Part shown: piece after piece, positions 9,069-17,629 of the stretch
Numbering within the stretch: position 1 is the stretch's first letter
How the letters are laid out: each line of letters starts with the position of its first letter
Translations under genes and position numbers: made by a program
Notes under the pieces: model-generated
The model's input: only the letters and a program-made list of their open reading frames with translations
The model's database searches: none
What the model was told of the DNA's origin: nothing
Source: Paraperlucidibaca baekdonensis
GTDB lineage: Bacteria; Pseudomonadota; Gammaproteobacteria; Pseudomonadales; Moraxellaceae
Direction: 5' to 3'
Assembly: GCF_003387535.1 (NCBI RefSeq)
Contig: NZ_QUNR01000003.1
Coordinates: forward strand, 400,425-464,424
DNA: 64,000 nt

Positions 9069-10071
9069 TGGCCTTGCTAACGATCTTCGGCTTAACGGCG
9101 GCCTTTGGTTTCGATGCGGCTTTTGGCTTAGCAGCTGTCTTTGGCGCAGCAGTCTTTGGCTTAGCGGCGGCTTTTGGCTTAGCAGCGGCTTTCTCGCTTG
9201 CCGCTTTCGGCGCGACTAGCGCGTTGAGCGTGCCAGCAAGATGGGGCTTGCCCTTGCGCGCATCAGACACAGCAAAGTGGATGACATCGTTGCTGAGCGC
9301 ATTGCTAAAGGCCACCTTGGCGGGCAGCAACACGGGCAATTTAAAGTCGACGCTGACCGTGTAGGCCTCTGGCAGCAGCGACTCCATCGCCGCCAAACAC
9401 GCCGCCTTAGTCCACATGCCATGCGCAATGGCTTGAGGGAAACCCAACAGCTTGGCGGTCACGGCATACATATGGATGGGGTTGCGATCGCCCGAAATAG
9501 CACCGTAGCGGCGACCGATATCCGCAGGGACAGACCACATTGCATTGGCGCTGGGCTTAGCGGCTGCAGCGGGCTTGGCGGCGCGCGGCTTGGCGCCGGA
9601 GTTGCCAGATGCTTGGCGGCGCAAATACGTGCAAACGCCGACCCACACCAGTTCATCACCAACAAACGCTTGATTGAGCAGGTCAAAGGTCGCGCCTTTG
9701 TCGTGCGGCTGCAAGTTGGTTGCTGTGCTGGTAAAGCGCAATGTTTCATCGGCGCGCACCGGGCGGTGCTGCGTGATGGTATTGCTGATATGTACTAGGC
9801 CGAGCAGCGCAAATGGGAAGGCCTTGTCGGTCATCACGCGCATTTGCAGGTCAAAGGTCAACACATGCACATAGGTAGACGGCAAGGTATCACGCAATGC
9901 GAAGCCACAGACGCGGTTGTAATTCGCCAAATGCGCACGATCAATGCGCACATCGCGTTGGCTCACGGTCAGCGTTGGCAGTGCACCGCCTTTGGCGCTA
10001 AAGCCGTTGAGCACGGCCTTCGCGTAAAAGCTCAAGGCACTGGGCGCATCCTGCATTTCAATCATCGACAT
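9058..10071 (-). CDS. MaoC-like hydratase with a histone-H1-like Lys/Pro/Ala tail
   Basis: 337 residues. Residues 1-150 form an N-terminal hotdog and 175-285 the catalytic hotdog, with the hydratase motif GDRNPIH (catalytic Asp195 and His200) followed by GFPQAIAHGMW. It likely hydrates trans-2-enoyl-CoA/ACP. Residues 288-337 are a low-complexity basic tail of repeated KPKAA/AAKPK units like histone H1 or AlgP, and a shorter AAKPAAAAKP linker separates the hotdogs near residue 165. The gene sits 11 bases downstream of the FabG-like gene in one operon. The tail is not part of the MaoC fold; DNA or polyanion binding is only an inference. Confidence 0.85.
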   Translation of the reverse strand: MSMIEMQDAPSALSFYAKAVLNGFSAKGGALPTLTVSQRDVRIDRAHLANYNRVCGFALRDTLPSTYVHVLTFDLQMRVMTDKAFPFALLGLVHISNTITQHRPVRADETLRFTSTATNLQPHDKGATFDLLNQAFVGDELVWVGVCTYLRRQASGNSGAKPRAAKPAAAAKPSANAMWSVPADIGRRYGAISGDRNPIHMYAVTAKLLGFPQAIAHGMWTKAACLAAMESLLPEAYTVSVDFKLPVLLPAKVAFSNALSNDVIHFAVSDARKGKPHLAGTLNALVAPKAASEKAAAKPKAAAKPKTAAPKTAAKPKAASKPKAAVKPKIVSKATKA

Positions 10072-10082
10072 AACGCCTCTCC

Positions 10083-11489
10083 TTAAGCGCCGATCAGGCT
10101 TTGACCGCAGACGCGGACGATGTTGCCGTTGACGCCGTTGGAGGCGGGGCTGGCATACCAGGCAATGGCTTCGGCAACATCCACCGGCAAGCCGCCTTGT
10201 GACATCGAGTTCATGCGGCGACCGGCTTCACGAATGGCAAACGGAATGGCGGCGGTCATTTGTGTCTCAATAAAGCCTGGCGCCACGGCGTTGATGGTCA
10301 CGCCTTTGGCTTCCAAAATCGGCTGCATGCTGTTGACCATGCCAATAACGCCGGCTTTCGACACCGCGTAGTTGGTCTGGCCCATATTGCCGGCGATGCC
10401 AGAAATCGATGACACGCAAATAACACGGCCATTGGCGCGCAAGATTTTCTTGGCAATGAGCTCGTCATTGATGCGCTCTTCCGACGACAAGTTAATGTCG
10501 ATGACCATATTCCAGAGCTGATCTTTCATATTGGCCAAGGTTTTGTCGCGCGTGACACCGGCGTTATGGACAATGATATCCAAGCCTTTGTGGGCCTTTT
10601 TGCAATGCGCGGCGATGGTCTTTGGCGCGTCAGCAGCGGTGATATCCAGTGCCAGCACCGAGCCATTGATGCTCGCGGCCACGCGCTGCAGGTCAGCTTC
10701 TTGCTGCGGCACATCGAGGCAAATCACGTGGGCGCCATCGCGCGCCAAGGTTTGCGCAATCGCCTCGCCAATGCCGCGTGACGCACCAGTGACCAGTGCC
10801 ACTTTGCCATTGAGCGGCTGTGCCCAATTTGGTGTCTCGCCAGCAATGGCAGTGGCTTGCACGCGCACCACTTGGCCCGACACATACGCAGATTTTGGCG
10901 AAATAAAGAAGCGCAGCGTGGATTCGAGGTTGGCTTCGGCGCCTGGCGCTACATAGATCAACTGCGCCGTGCAGCCTTTTTTCACTTCTTTGCCAATGGC
11001 GCGGGTGAAGCCTTCGAGGGCGCGCTGTGCGGTGGTGTATTTGGCGTCGTCGAGCAGCTCAGGTGTGCGGCCAATGACGATGATGCGACCGGAGCTGGCC
11101 ATTTTGCGAATGACTGGGCTGAAGAAGTCGTGCAGCGCTTTCAGTTGGGCGCTGGTTTTAATGCCCGAGGCATCAAACACCAAGGCTTTGAATTTTTGAT
11201 TGTCGTCGGCGCTGGGCACATAGGCTTGGGCGTTGAAGTCAGCGCTGGCGGCGGCTTCGTGCACGCCGCTATCGAAAAATGCGCTGGTGTTGGCGCCAAT
11301 ATTTTTCAGCACGCTAGCAATAGCCGGCGTTAAATCGCTGTCAGCGGCGGCGCCCAATAGCACCGTGCCATTGACCACAGGCGCGCTGGCATCATAACGA
11401 TCTAATGGCGTGGGGCTGGGCAGGCCGAGATTTTTCGCGACCAGTTGACCAAAAGGGGAGTTCACAAAATCAATATAACGATCGCTCAT
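10083..11489 (-). CDS. Two-domain 3-oxoacyl-ACP reductase (high-molecular-weight FabG)
   Basis: 468 residues, about twice the length of ordinary FabG. Residues 1-215 are a degenerate Rossmann-like N-terminal domain without a dinucleotide motif. Residues 227-468 are a complete short-chain dehydrogenase: TGASRGIG (234-241), NAG (309-311), catalytic Ser near 361 and Tyr374-x3-Lys378 in NYAVSKAG. This matches FabG4-type NADH-preferring beta-ketoacyl reductases. It is followed by the MaoC gene and lies divergent from the thiolase, so reductase, hydratase and thiolase make a coherent beta-oxidation/beta-ketoacyl set. Confidence 0.9.
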   Translation of the reverse strand: MSDRYIDFVNSPFGQLVAKNLGLPSPTPLDRYDASAPVVNGTVLLGAAADSDLTPAIASVLKNIGANTSAFFDSGVHEAAASADFNAQAYVPSADDNQKFKALVFDASGIKTSAQLKALHDFFSPVIRKMASSGRIIVIGRTPELLDDAKYTTAQRALEGFTRAIGKEVKKGCTAQLIYVAPGAEANLESTLRFFISPKSAYVSGQVVRVQATAIAGETPNWAQPLNGKVALVTGASRGIGEAIAQTLARDGAHVICLDVPQQEADLQRVAASINGSVLALDITAADAPKTIAAHCKKAHKGLDIIVHNAGVTRDKTLANMKDQLWNMVIDINLSSEERINDELIAKKILRANGRVICVSSISGIAGNMGQTNYAVSKAGVIGMVNSMQPILEAKGVTINAVAPGFIETQMTAAIPFAIREAGRRMNSMSQGGLPVDVAEAIAWYASPASNGVNGNIVRVCGQSLIGA

Positions 11490-11687
11490 AACAAAATCCT
11501 CATCGATAAATAATGCCGTTTGGCAACATGCTCAGCACTTTTTCGCGCGCAGCAAAGGCTTGGCGCGCAGCCTAGCAAATCTCGGAGCCGCTGTATTTGC
11601 CCGCTTATCGGCGTGCGTGCGCATTTTGGTCAATGGCTTGTCCGGCTTTTGTGCTAGCGTGTCGGGGTTTTCTACAGGAGTCTTCAC

Positions 11688-12965
11688 ATGACCACATTAC
11701 GCAAGGTCGCCATCGTTGGCGCCAATCGCATTCCGTTTGCCCGCTCCAATAGCGTCTACGCCACCGCCTCCAACCAAGACATGCTCACCGCTGCCCTCGA
11801 TGGCCTCGTGAGCCGTTGCAAGCTGGATGGCGTGCGTGTGGGTGAGGTCGTTGCCGGCGCCGTACTGAAGCACAGCCGTGATTTTAACCTAACTCGCGAG
11901 TGCGTGCTGAGCACCAAACTGGCGCCAGAATCCACCGCTTATGACATTCAACAAGCCTGCGGCACGGGCTTGGAAGCCGCTATTTTGGTCGCCAATAAAA
12001 TCGCTGTCGGCCAAATCGAGTCGGGCATTGCCGGCGGTGTCGATACCACCTCGGATGCACCGATTGCATTGAGCGAAGGCTTGCGTAGCATTTTGCTGGA
12101 AGTAAACCGTGGCAAAACCACCGGTGCCAAGCTGAAAACCTTGTCGAAAATTCGTCCCAAGCATTTGATTCCTGCCGTGCCGCGCAATGGCGAGCCGCGC
12201 ACCGGTCTGGCCATGGGCGACCACGCCGCCATCACCGCCGCCGAATGGCAAGTGCCACGCGCAGCGCAAGATGAGCTCGCGGTGAGCAGCCACCACAAAT
12301 TAGCCGCAGCCTATGAGCGCGGCTTTTTCGATGACCTGGTCACCCCATACTTGGGCCTAAAGCGCGACCAAAACCTGCGCCCAGACTCCAATATTGAAAA
12401 GCTCGCGACCCTCAAGCCTTGCTTTGGTGATCGTGAAACCGGCACCATGACCGCCGCCAACTCGACACCATTGACCGATGGTGCTTCGGTGGTGCTGTTG
12501 GCCAGCGAAGACTGGGCGAAAGCGCACAATCTACCCATTTTGGCCTACTTTGTGGATGGCGAAGTGGCTTCAGTCGATTTCGTGAACAAGAAAGAAGGTC
12601 TGCTGATGGCGCCAGCCTATGCCGTGCCGCGTTTATTGGCGCGTCGTGGATTAACGCTGCAAGACTTTGATTACTATGAAATTCATGAAGCCTTTGCGTC
12701 GCAAGTATTATCCACGCTAGCAGCTTGGGAAGATCCTACGTTTTGCAAAGAGCGCTTAGGGCTCGATGCGCCTTTAGGTTCGATCGATCGCAGCAAGCTC
12801 AACGTCAATGGCTCGTCATTGGCTGCGGGTCACCCATTCGCTGCCACCGGTGGTCGAATCGTTGGCACGCTGGCAAAAATCCTGAGCGAAAAAGGCAAGG
12901 GCCGCGGTTTGGTCTCAGTCTGCGCTGCCGGTGGTCAAGGCGTGGTCGCCATCATCGAGCGATAA
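11688..12965 (+). CDS. Acetyl-CoA C-acyltransferase (thiolase, FadI-like)
   Basis: A 425-residue thiolase with all three catalytic elements: the acyl-accepting Cys91 in QQACGTGLEA, His382 in LAAGHPFAATGG, and the C-terminal Cys412 in SVCAAGGQG. Length matches FadI (about 436) better than biosynthetic PhaA (about 392). It cleaves 3-ketoacyl-CoA to acyl-CoA plus acetyl-CoA or the reverse. The start ATG follows an ACAGGAG-type ribosome-binding site. It is divergent from the FabG-like gene across 198 bp, so the two may share a regulator. Confidence 0.9.
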   Translation: MTTLRKVAIVGANRIPFARSNSVYATASNQDMLTAALDGLVSRCKLDGVRVGEVVAGAVLKHSRDFNLTRECVLSTKLAPESTAYDIQQACGTGLEAAILVANKIAVGQIESGIAGGVDTTSDAPIALSEGLRSILLEVNRGKTTGAKLKTLSKIRPKHLIPAVPRNGEPRTGLAMGDHAAITAAEWQVPRAAQDELAVSSHHKLAAAYERGFFDDLVTPYLGLKRDQNLRPDSNIEKLATLKPCFGDRETGTMTAANSTPLTDGASVVLLASEDWAKAHNLPILAYFVDGEVASVDFVNKKEGLLMAPAYAVPRLLARRGLTLQDFDYYEIHEAFASQVLSTLAAWEDPTFCKERLGLDAPLGSIDRSKLNVNGSSLAAGHPFAATGGRIVGTLAKILSEKGKGRGLVSVCAAGGQGVVAIIER

Positions 12966-13009
12966 GCCGAGTAGGGCGGGTGCTTTGCGCGCTCGCCTGA
13001 TGGTGCATA

Positions 13010-13042
13010 AAAAAAGCCCGGCTTACTAACCGGGCTTTTTTA
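13010..13042. terminator. Bidirectional terminator between thiolase and fkpA
   Basis: Stem AGCCCGG/CCGGGCT (13015-13021 with 13030-13036), 8-base loop, flanked by A-run and T-run. Confidence 0.85.
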
Positions 13043-13087
13043 TGGCATTTAGCAGCGCATTAACGGTTGCGCTGCTGCAGGCGCGAC

Positions 13088-13792
13088 TTATTTTTTGATA
13101 TCGAGCAGCTCAACATCAAACTTCAGCACTTGGTTGGGGCCAATTTTGCCGCCCGCGCCTTGCTCGCCGTAGGCTAATGCCGCGGGAATGACAAACTCAT
13201 ATTTGCTGCCGACCTTCATCAGCTGCACGCCCTCAGTCCAACCGGGAATGACCTGATTGAGTTTGAAGGTTGCGGGTTCGCCGCGATCATAGGAGCTATC
13301 GAAGGTGTCGCCATTGAGCAATGTGCCTTTGTAATGCACGGTGACGGTGTCTGCAGCGCTCGGTTGAGCACCCGTGCCGGCTGTTAAAACGCGGTATTGC
13401 AGGCCGCTGGCCGTGGTTTTCACGCCGTCTTTTTTGCCATTTTCGGCGAGGAATGTTTCACCCTCAGCGACGGCTGACTCGGCTTCTTTGGCTTGTTTTT
13501 TCATGTGCTTTTCGCGCAGCTTTTGAGCCACCACGGTTTGGATCTCGCGACGTGCAGCGTCATCCATCAGCAGCTCGTTTTCAGCCATGACATCATCTAA
13601 GCCTTTGTTCAAAGCGGCCATGTCGAGGTCATCGCGAATGGTTTCAAGCGATTTACCAATGTCGACACCGACGGAGTAGCTAAATTTTTCGGACTCTGTT
13701 TCCACTGAAGCACCACCAAAGGGGTTGCAGGCGGCCAATACAGCAGCGGCGGTCAAGGTCATTGCCAGTTTAGGCAGGGTAGCGCGAATCAT
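13088..13792 (-). CDS. FKBP-type peptidyl-prolyl isomerase lipoprotein (FkpA/Mip-like)
   Basis: 234 residues. A lipoprotein signal ends in LAAC at about residue 21, giving a lipidated Cys. Then comes an alpha-helical Mip/FkpA N-terminal dimerisation domain (SYSVGVDIGKSLETIRDDLD...) and a C-terminal FKBP domain with VHYKGTLLNGDTFDSSYDRGEPATF, VIPGWTEGVQLM and IPAALAYGEQGAG. It would be a periplasmic/outer-membrane folding catalyst. I chose the start at 13792 because AAGGA lies just upstream and the lipoprotein signal follows immediately; the frame extends 16 codons further upstream. Confidence 0.9.
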   Translation of the reverse strand: MIRATLPKLAMTLTAAAVLAACNPFGGASVETESEKFSYSVGVDIGKSLETIRDDLDMAALNKGLDDVMAENELLMDDAARREIQTVVAQKLREKHMKKQAKEAESAVAEGETFLAENGKKDGVKTTASGLQYRVLTAGTGAQPSAADTVTVHYKGTLLNGDTFDSSYDRGEPATFKLNQVIPGWTEGVQLMKVGSKYEFVIPAALAYGEQGAGGKIGPNQVLKFDVELLDIKK

Positions 13793-13861
13793 AACGTGTC
13801 CTTTTTTCTTGGGGTTGGTGGTGAAGCGATTGAAGCGCATTGGTCAGCGTTTGTCATCGTT

Positions 13862-14737
13862 TCATCGGGATTTTTCTTGTAAGCGTCGCAGGAGACTGGA
13901 GGTATCCCAGCGGCCGCCGCCAAGGTCTTGCACATCGGCATAAAAGCCATCGATTAGTTCTGTTGCGGGTAGCGTGAGGCCGAGTGCGTGGGCTTCGTTG
14001 AGCACAATACCTAGGTCTTTACGCATCCAATCGACCGCGAAGCCGTGCTCATAAGCATCGGCCAACATGGTTTCATAGCGGTTGAGCAACTGCCAAGAGG
14101 CCCCCGCACCTTGACCAATGAGTGGCATGACTTTGGCAACATCGATACCTGCTTGTTGCGCGAAGTGCATGCCTTCGGCTAAGCCTTCAATGACGCCGGC
14201 GACGCAAATTTGGTTGACCATTTTCGCCAGCTGACCCTGCCCGCAGGCACCAATGTGCGCCTGCGCTTTCGCATAGATGGCTAAGATGGGCTCGGCGCGC
14301 GCCACGGCGGCTGCGCTGCCGCCACAAAAAATGCTCAGCTGGCCATTTTCAGCGCCTTGCTGGCCGCCGGAGACTGGCGCATCCACCCAATCAATGCCTT
14401 GCTTGGCGAGCTCGTCTGCTAACGCTCGTGTGATGGTTGCCGACACGGTTGAATGGTCGATGATCAGCCCGCCGGATTGTAGGCCAGCGCCAATGCCTTC
14501 TGGGCCGCGCACGACCTCGGCGAGGTCTTCATCGCGGCCAACACAGGTGAGTACAATGTTGGCGTTGGCGGCGGCTTCACGCGCGCTGCTGGCCTGTCTG
14601 CCGCCATAGCGAGCAACCCATGCGTCGGCCTTGGCAGACGTACGATTCCATACCGTGACCTGATGACCTGCTTGCTGCAGATGGCCTGCCATGGGGAAGC
14701 CCATGACCCCGAGCCCAATAAAGGCAACTGCTGCCAT
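13862..14737 (-). CDS. NAD(P)-dependent beta-hydroxyacid dehydrogenase (GarR/MmsB family)
   Basis: 291 residues. Rossmann motif FIGLGVMGFPMAGHL at residues 5-19, substrate-binding DAPVSGGQQGAENGQL near 120, and the catalytic Lys in GQLAKMVNQI near 170 are all family hallmarks. Members reduce tartronate semialdehyde or oxidise 3-hydroxyisobutyrate; sequence alone does not separate these. I start at 14737 (MAAVAFIG), since the longer frame would put unrelated residues before the Rossmann strand. It is monocistronic by spacing. Confidence 0.85.
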   Translation of the reverse strand: MAAVAFIGLGVMGFPMAGHLQQAGHQVTVWNRTSAKADAWVARYGGRQASSAREAAANANIVLTCVGRDEDLAEVVRGPEGIGAGLQSGGLIIDHSTVSATITRALADELAKQGIDWVDAPVSGGQQGAENGQLSIFCGGSAAAVARAEPILAIYAKAQAHIGACGQGQLAKMVNQICVAGVIEGLAEGMHFAQQAGIDVAKVMPLIGQGAGASWQLLNRYETMLADAYEHGFAVDWMRKDLGIVLNEAHALGLTLPATELIDGFYADVQDLGGGRWDTSSLLRRLQEKSR

Positions 14738-14878
14738 GTCACTGACTCCATGAAATGATGGTTGAGCGTAACAGGGCGAATTGCCGAGCCACAACTCCAC
14801 ATAGTACGCGGTACTTGCAAATACGAATCCATCGCATTTATACTTGCGTCATCAACATGATTGCTGAGGGCTGCGCCC

Positions 14879-15100
14879 ATGTATGTTTGTCTTTGCCACG
14901 GTGTCACCGATCGAGCCATTGCCCAAGCTGCCCGCGATGGCGTTGCCGATTTTGACGCGTTACAGCAACGCACCGGCGTGTCGACTTGCTGCGGTGCTTG
15001 CCGTGATCATGCCGAAGATGTGTTTGCTAGCGCCTGTGTGAGTGAGGCCGGGGCCACGGTCACGGTTGGCCAATGGCAGCCTGCTCTATTGAATCGCTGA
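14879..15100 (+). CDS. bfd: Bacterioferritin-associated ferredoxin (Bfd)
   Basis: 73 residues. Four cysteines in the order C-x-C (MYVCLCHGVT) and C-x2-C (CCGAC, residues about 39-43) match the Fer2_BFD [2Fe-2S] fold. Bfd reduces bacterioferritin cores so iron can be released under iron limitation. No bacterioferritin gene is in the window. Start ATG 14879 places the family N-terminus MYVCLC exactly; an upstream in-frame ATG would add six residues. Confidence 0.88.
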   Translation: MYVCLCHGVTDRAIAQAARDGVADFDALQQRTGVSTCCGACRDHAEDVFASACVSEAGATVTVGQWQPALLNR

Positions 15101-15143
15101 GTGTTACGGCGCCATCAGCTGTGAACCATTAAATATGAAGCCA

Positions 15144-15177
15144 CAAAAAAGCCGCGATAATCGCGGCTTTTTTTGTG
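15144..15177. terminator. Bidirectional terminator between bfd and gltA
   Basis: Almost perfect palindrome with stem GCCGCGAT/ATCGCGGC, A-run on the left and T-run on the right, extended by CCAC/GTGG outer pairs. Confidence 0.87.
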
Positions 15178-15187
15178 GCTGAGCGTA

Positions 15188-16468
15188 TTACCGCTTGTCT
15201 AGCGGCGTGAAGTCACGCTCGGTGTGACCGGTATAGAGTTGGCGAGGGCGGCCAATTTTGTATGGCGCGCTGTGCATTTCCAGCCAATGCGAAATCCAGC
15301 CAACGGTGCGAGCCAAGGCGAAAATCACCGTGAACATCGAGGTGGGGATGCCGATCGCTTTCAAAATGATGCCGGAATAGAAGTCGACGTTCGGATAGAG
15401 TTTGCGCTCAACGAAGTAGGGATCGCTCAAGGCAATACGCTCTAATTCCATGGCCAAGGCGAGTTGCGGATCGTTGATGTTGAGTGCGGCAAGCACTTCA
15501 TCGCAGGTCTGCTTCATGACTTTGGCACGCGGGTCAAAGTTTTTATAGACGCGATGACCAAAGCCCATCAGTTTGACTTCTTTGGTCTTCACTTTTTCCA
15601 TGAAGTCAGCCACGTTTTCCACGGAGCCAATATCGTCGAGCATTTTCAGCACGGCTTCGTTGGCGCCACCGTGAGCAGGGCCCCACAGCGCCGCAATGCC
15701 CGCTGCAATACAAGCGTAAGGGTTAGCGCCAGTGGAGCCTGCTAAACGCACAGTCGATGTGGACGCGTTTTGCTCGTGATCGGCGTGCAGCGTGAAGATG
15801 CGATCCATGGCTTTCGCCAAAACGGGGTTGACCTTGTAATCCACGTCGGCAGGCACAGAAAACATCATGTGTAAGAAGTTTTCGGCATAGCCCAAATCAT
15901 TGCGCGGATAAACAAAGGGCTGACCCGATGAGTATTTGTAGCTCATGGCGGCAATGGTGGGGATCTTGGCAATCAAGCGAATCGCCGTGATTTCGCGATG
16001 CTTCGGATCATTGACATCTAGGTTGTCGTGATAAAACGCGGACAGCGCACCAACCGCACCACACATGATGGCCATTGGGTGAGCATCGCGACGGAAGCCT
16101 TCAAAAAACTTGCGGAATTGATCGTTGAGCATGGTGTGGTTTGTCACCAAATGATCAAATTCGGCTTTTTGCTCGGCATTTGGCAATTCGCCATTGAGCA
16201 GCAGGTAGCACACTTCGAGATACTCAGCCTTCTCAGCGAGTTGACCGATGGGGTAACCGCGATGCAGCAAGATACCTTTATCACCATCAATGAAAGTGAT
16301 TTTCGACTCGCATGCCGATGTGGCCATAAAGCCGGGGTCATAGGTGAAGTAGCCTTTGGCTAAAATATCTTTAACATCAACAACATCCGGGCCTAATGTG
16401 CCTGATGAAATAGGCAGGTTGATGGTGTCATCGCCAATGGTTAACGTCGCGGTTTTGGCCGTCATCAC
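15188..16468 (-). CDS. gltA: Citrate synthase, type II
   Basis: 426 residues, the length of hexameric NADH-regulated gammaproteobacterial GltA. The active-site His lies in [11 protein letters not shown] and the substrate-binding block is [15 protein letters not shown]. The catalytic Asp lies in [16 protein letters not shown]. The N-terminus has the NADH-binding domain typical of type II enzymes. It condenses acetyl-CoA and oxaloacetate. It faces away from sdhC across a 403-bp region, the classical gltA-sdh arrangement of E. coli and Pseudomonas. Confidence 0.97.
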   Translation of the reverse strand: MMTAKTATLTIGDDTINLPISSGTLGPDVVDVKDILAKGYFTYDPGFMATSACESKITFIDGDKGILLHRGYPIGQLAEKAEYLEVCYLLLNGELPNAEQKAEFDHLVTNHTMLNDQFRKFFEGFRRDAHPMAIMCGAVGALSAFYHDNLDVNDPKHREITAIRLIAKIPTIAAMSYKYSSGQPFVYPRNDLGYAENFLHMMFSVPADVDYKVNPVLAKAMDRIFTLHADHEQNASTSTVRLAGSTGANPYACIAAGIAALWGPAHGGANEAVLKMLDDIGSVENVADFMEKVKTKEVKLMGFGHRVYKNFDPRAKVMKQTCDEVLAALNINDPQLALAMELERIALSDPYFVERKLYPNVDFYSGIILKAIGIPTSMFTVIFALARTVGWISHWLEMHSAPYKIGRPRQLYTGHTERDFTPLDKR

Positions 16469-16596
16469 GGTCTCCTGAAGAGGGGTTCAGCGCTCAGCGG
16501 GGGCTGCACCAGCGTCATCAAATTAAACCAACGCGCTGGGCGCAAGCATCAAGAAAGAAGACATCATGGGGACAGCCCAGTGTGGGTTGCGCAGGT

Positions 16597-16624
16597 AGCT
16601 TAAACCGCGAGCATAAATTGTCAA
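16597..16624 (-). promoter_or_regulatory. Candidate gltA promoter
   Basis: On the minus strand a perfect TTGACA (16619-16624) is followed after 16 bases by TAAGCT (16597-16602), about 130 bp upstream of gltA. The -10 match is weak, so this is only a candidate. The 403-bp region 16469-16871 otherwise holds no gene I can support. Confidence 0.35.
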
Positions 16625-16720
16625 TAAAATAGCCCATGTCGTGTAAACCTCTTCGACTGAAGTCGTATGCGCTGTTGGTGCCTGTTCTACTTTTGTCTGT
16701 GAAATAGCGCCAACGCTGGT

Positions 16721-16749
16721 TTGTATTACGATCTGTGCGGGATTATACT
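16721..16749 (+). promoter_or_regulatory. Candidate sigma-70 promoter for sdhCDAB
   Basis: TTGTAT (16721-16726), 17-base spacer, TATACT (16744-16749), about 120 bp upstream of the sdhC start. The match to consensus and the spacing are good, and no other comparable pair is seen in the gltA-sdhC gap. Confidence 0.5.
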
Positions 16750-16871
16750 TTCGAGCCAATCTGCTAAGTGCTCAAAATTTAAGCAATTCAGCTTGCCTTT
16801 CAAGCGCTTAGCCAGAGGAAACTGCACCCATCTGCCACGCCCTTTAGGGCTCGACCAACAGGACGCTCTCT

Positions 16872-17261
16872 GTGAAAAATAACAGACCGGTCAATCTCTC
16901 GTTGGCTACTGTCATTGAAGTTAATCTTAAATCGCCAGTGGCCGTAGCCTCCATTTTCCATCGCTTATCAGGCATTTTGCTGTTTTTTGTGGTGCCGGGA
17001 TTGCTCGCGCTGCTGAGCTGCTCGTTAGCCTCGCCTGAAAGCTTTGCCGCCACCAAAGACCTACTCAATGGCTTGGTTGCGAAAATCGTGCTGTTTATTG
17101 CGCTTGCAGGTTTGGTCTATCACCTGCTTGCCGGCATCAAGCATTTGATTATGGACTGGGGTTTTGCTGAAACATTAGAAGGTGGACGCGCCTTCGCAAC
17201 CGCCACACTGGTGGCCTCTGCCTTTGCCATTGCCGCCGTTTTTGTATGGGTGATGTTCTAA
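16872..17261 (+). CDS. sdhC: Succinate dehydrogenase cytochrome b556 subunit
   Basis: 129 residues with three membrane helices. The family blocks SIFHRLSGILLFF (quinone-site Ser/Arg region) and YHLLAGIKHLIMD (haem-ligand His) are present. SdhC anchors SdhAB to the inner membrane and forms half of the haem b and ubiquinone site. The start is GTG 16872, with AGGA a short distance upstream. The stop TAA shares a base with the sdhD ATG (TAATG). Confidence 0.95.
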   Translation: MKNNRPVNLSLATVIEVNLKSPVAVASIFHRLSGILLFFVVPGLLALLSCSLASPESFAATKDLLNGLVAKIVLFIALAGLVYHLLAGIKHLIMDWGFAETLEGGRAFATATLVASAFAIAAVFVWVMF

Positions 17262-17626
17262 TGAAAAGTGCAACAAGTTTCTCTCGTTCGGGTTTGTCCG
17301 ATTGGCTGGCACAGCGTGTCAGTGCTGTCATTCTAGCTGTCTACACGGTTTGGTTATTTGCTTGGATCATTGCGCATCCTAGCCTTGATTACGCCACATG
17401 GCACAGCTTCATGACGACAACGCCCATGCGCATTTTCACGCTGCTAGCGCTCTTGTCTTTTGTTGGCCATGCGTGGATTGGCATGTGGACGGTACTGACC
17501 GACTACATGACTTCGTTGCAGATGGGCCCGAAAGCCGATGTGCTGCGTTTAATTGTGCAAATGGCCATGGCGATCGCGTTGTTTGTGGTCATCATCTGGG
17601 GCATTCAGATCATTTGGGGCAGCTAA
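17261..17626 (+). CDS. sdhD: Succinate dehydrogenase hydrophobic membrane anchor subunit
   Basis: 121 residues, three membrane helices. QRVSAVILAVYT and HAWIGMWTVLTDYM are SdhD motifs; the latter carries the second haem-axial His and the Asp-Tyr of the quinone pocket. Start ATG 17261 overlaps the sdhC stop by one base, arguing for coupled translation. It is followed after 3 bases by sdhA. Confidence 0.94.
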   Translation: MKSATSFSRSGLSDWLAQRVSAVILAVYTVWLFAWIIAHPSLDYATWHSFMTTTPMRIFTLLALLSFVGHAWIGMWTVLTDYMTSLQMGPKADVLRLIVQMAMAIALFVVIIWGIQIIWGS

Positions 17627-17629
17627 ATC

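Noticed and set aside
16523..16759. 78-residue reading frame in the gltA-sdhC gap
   Set aside because: It overlaps both candidate promoters, shows no family pattern and has no good start; treated as non-coding.
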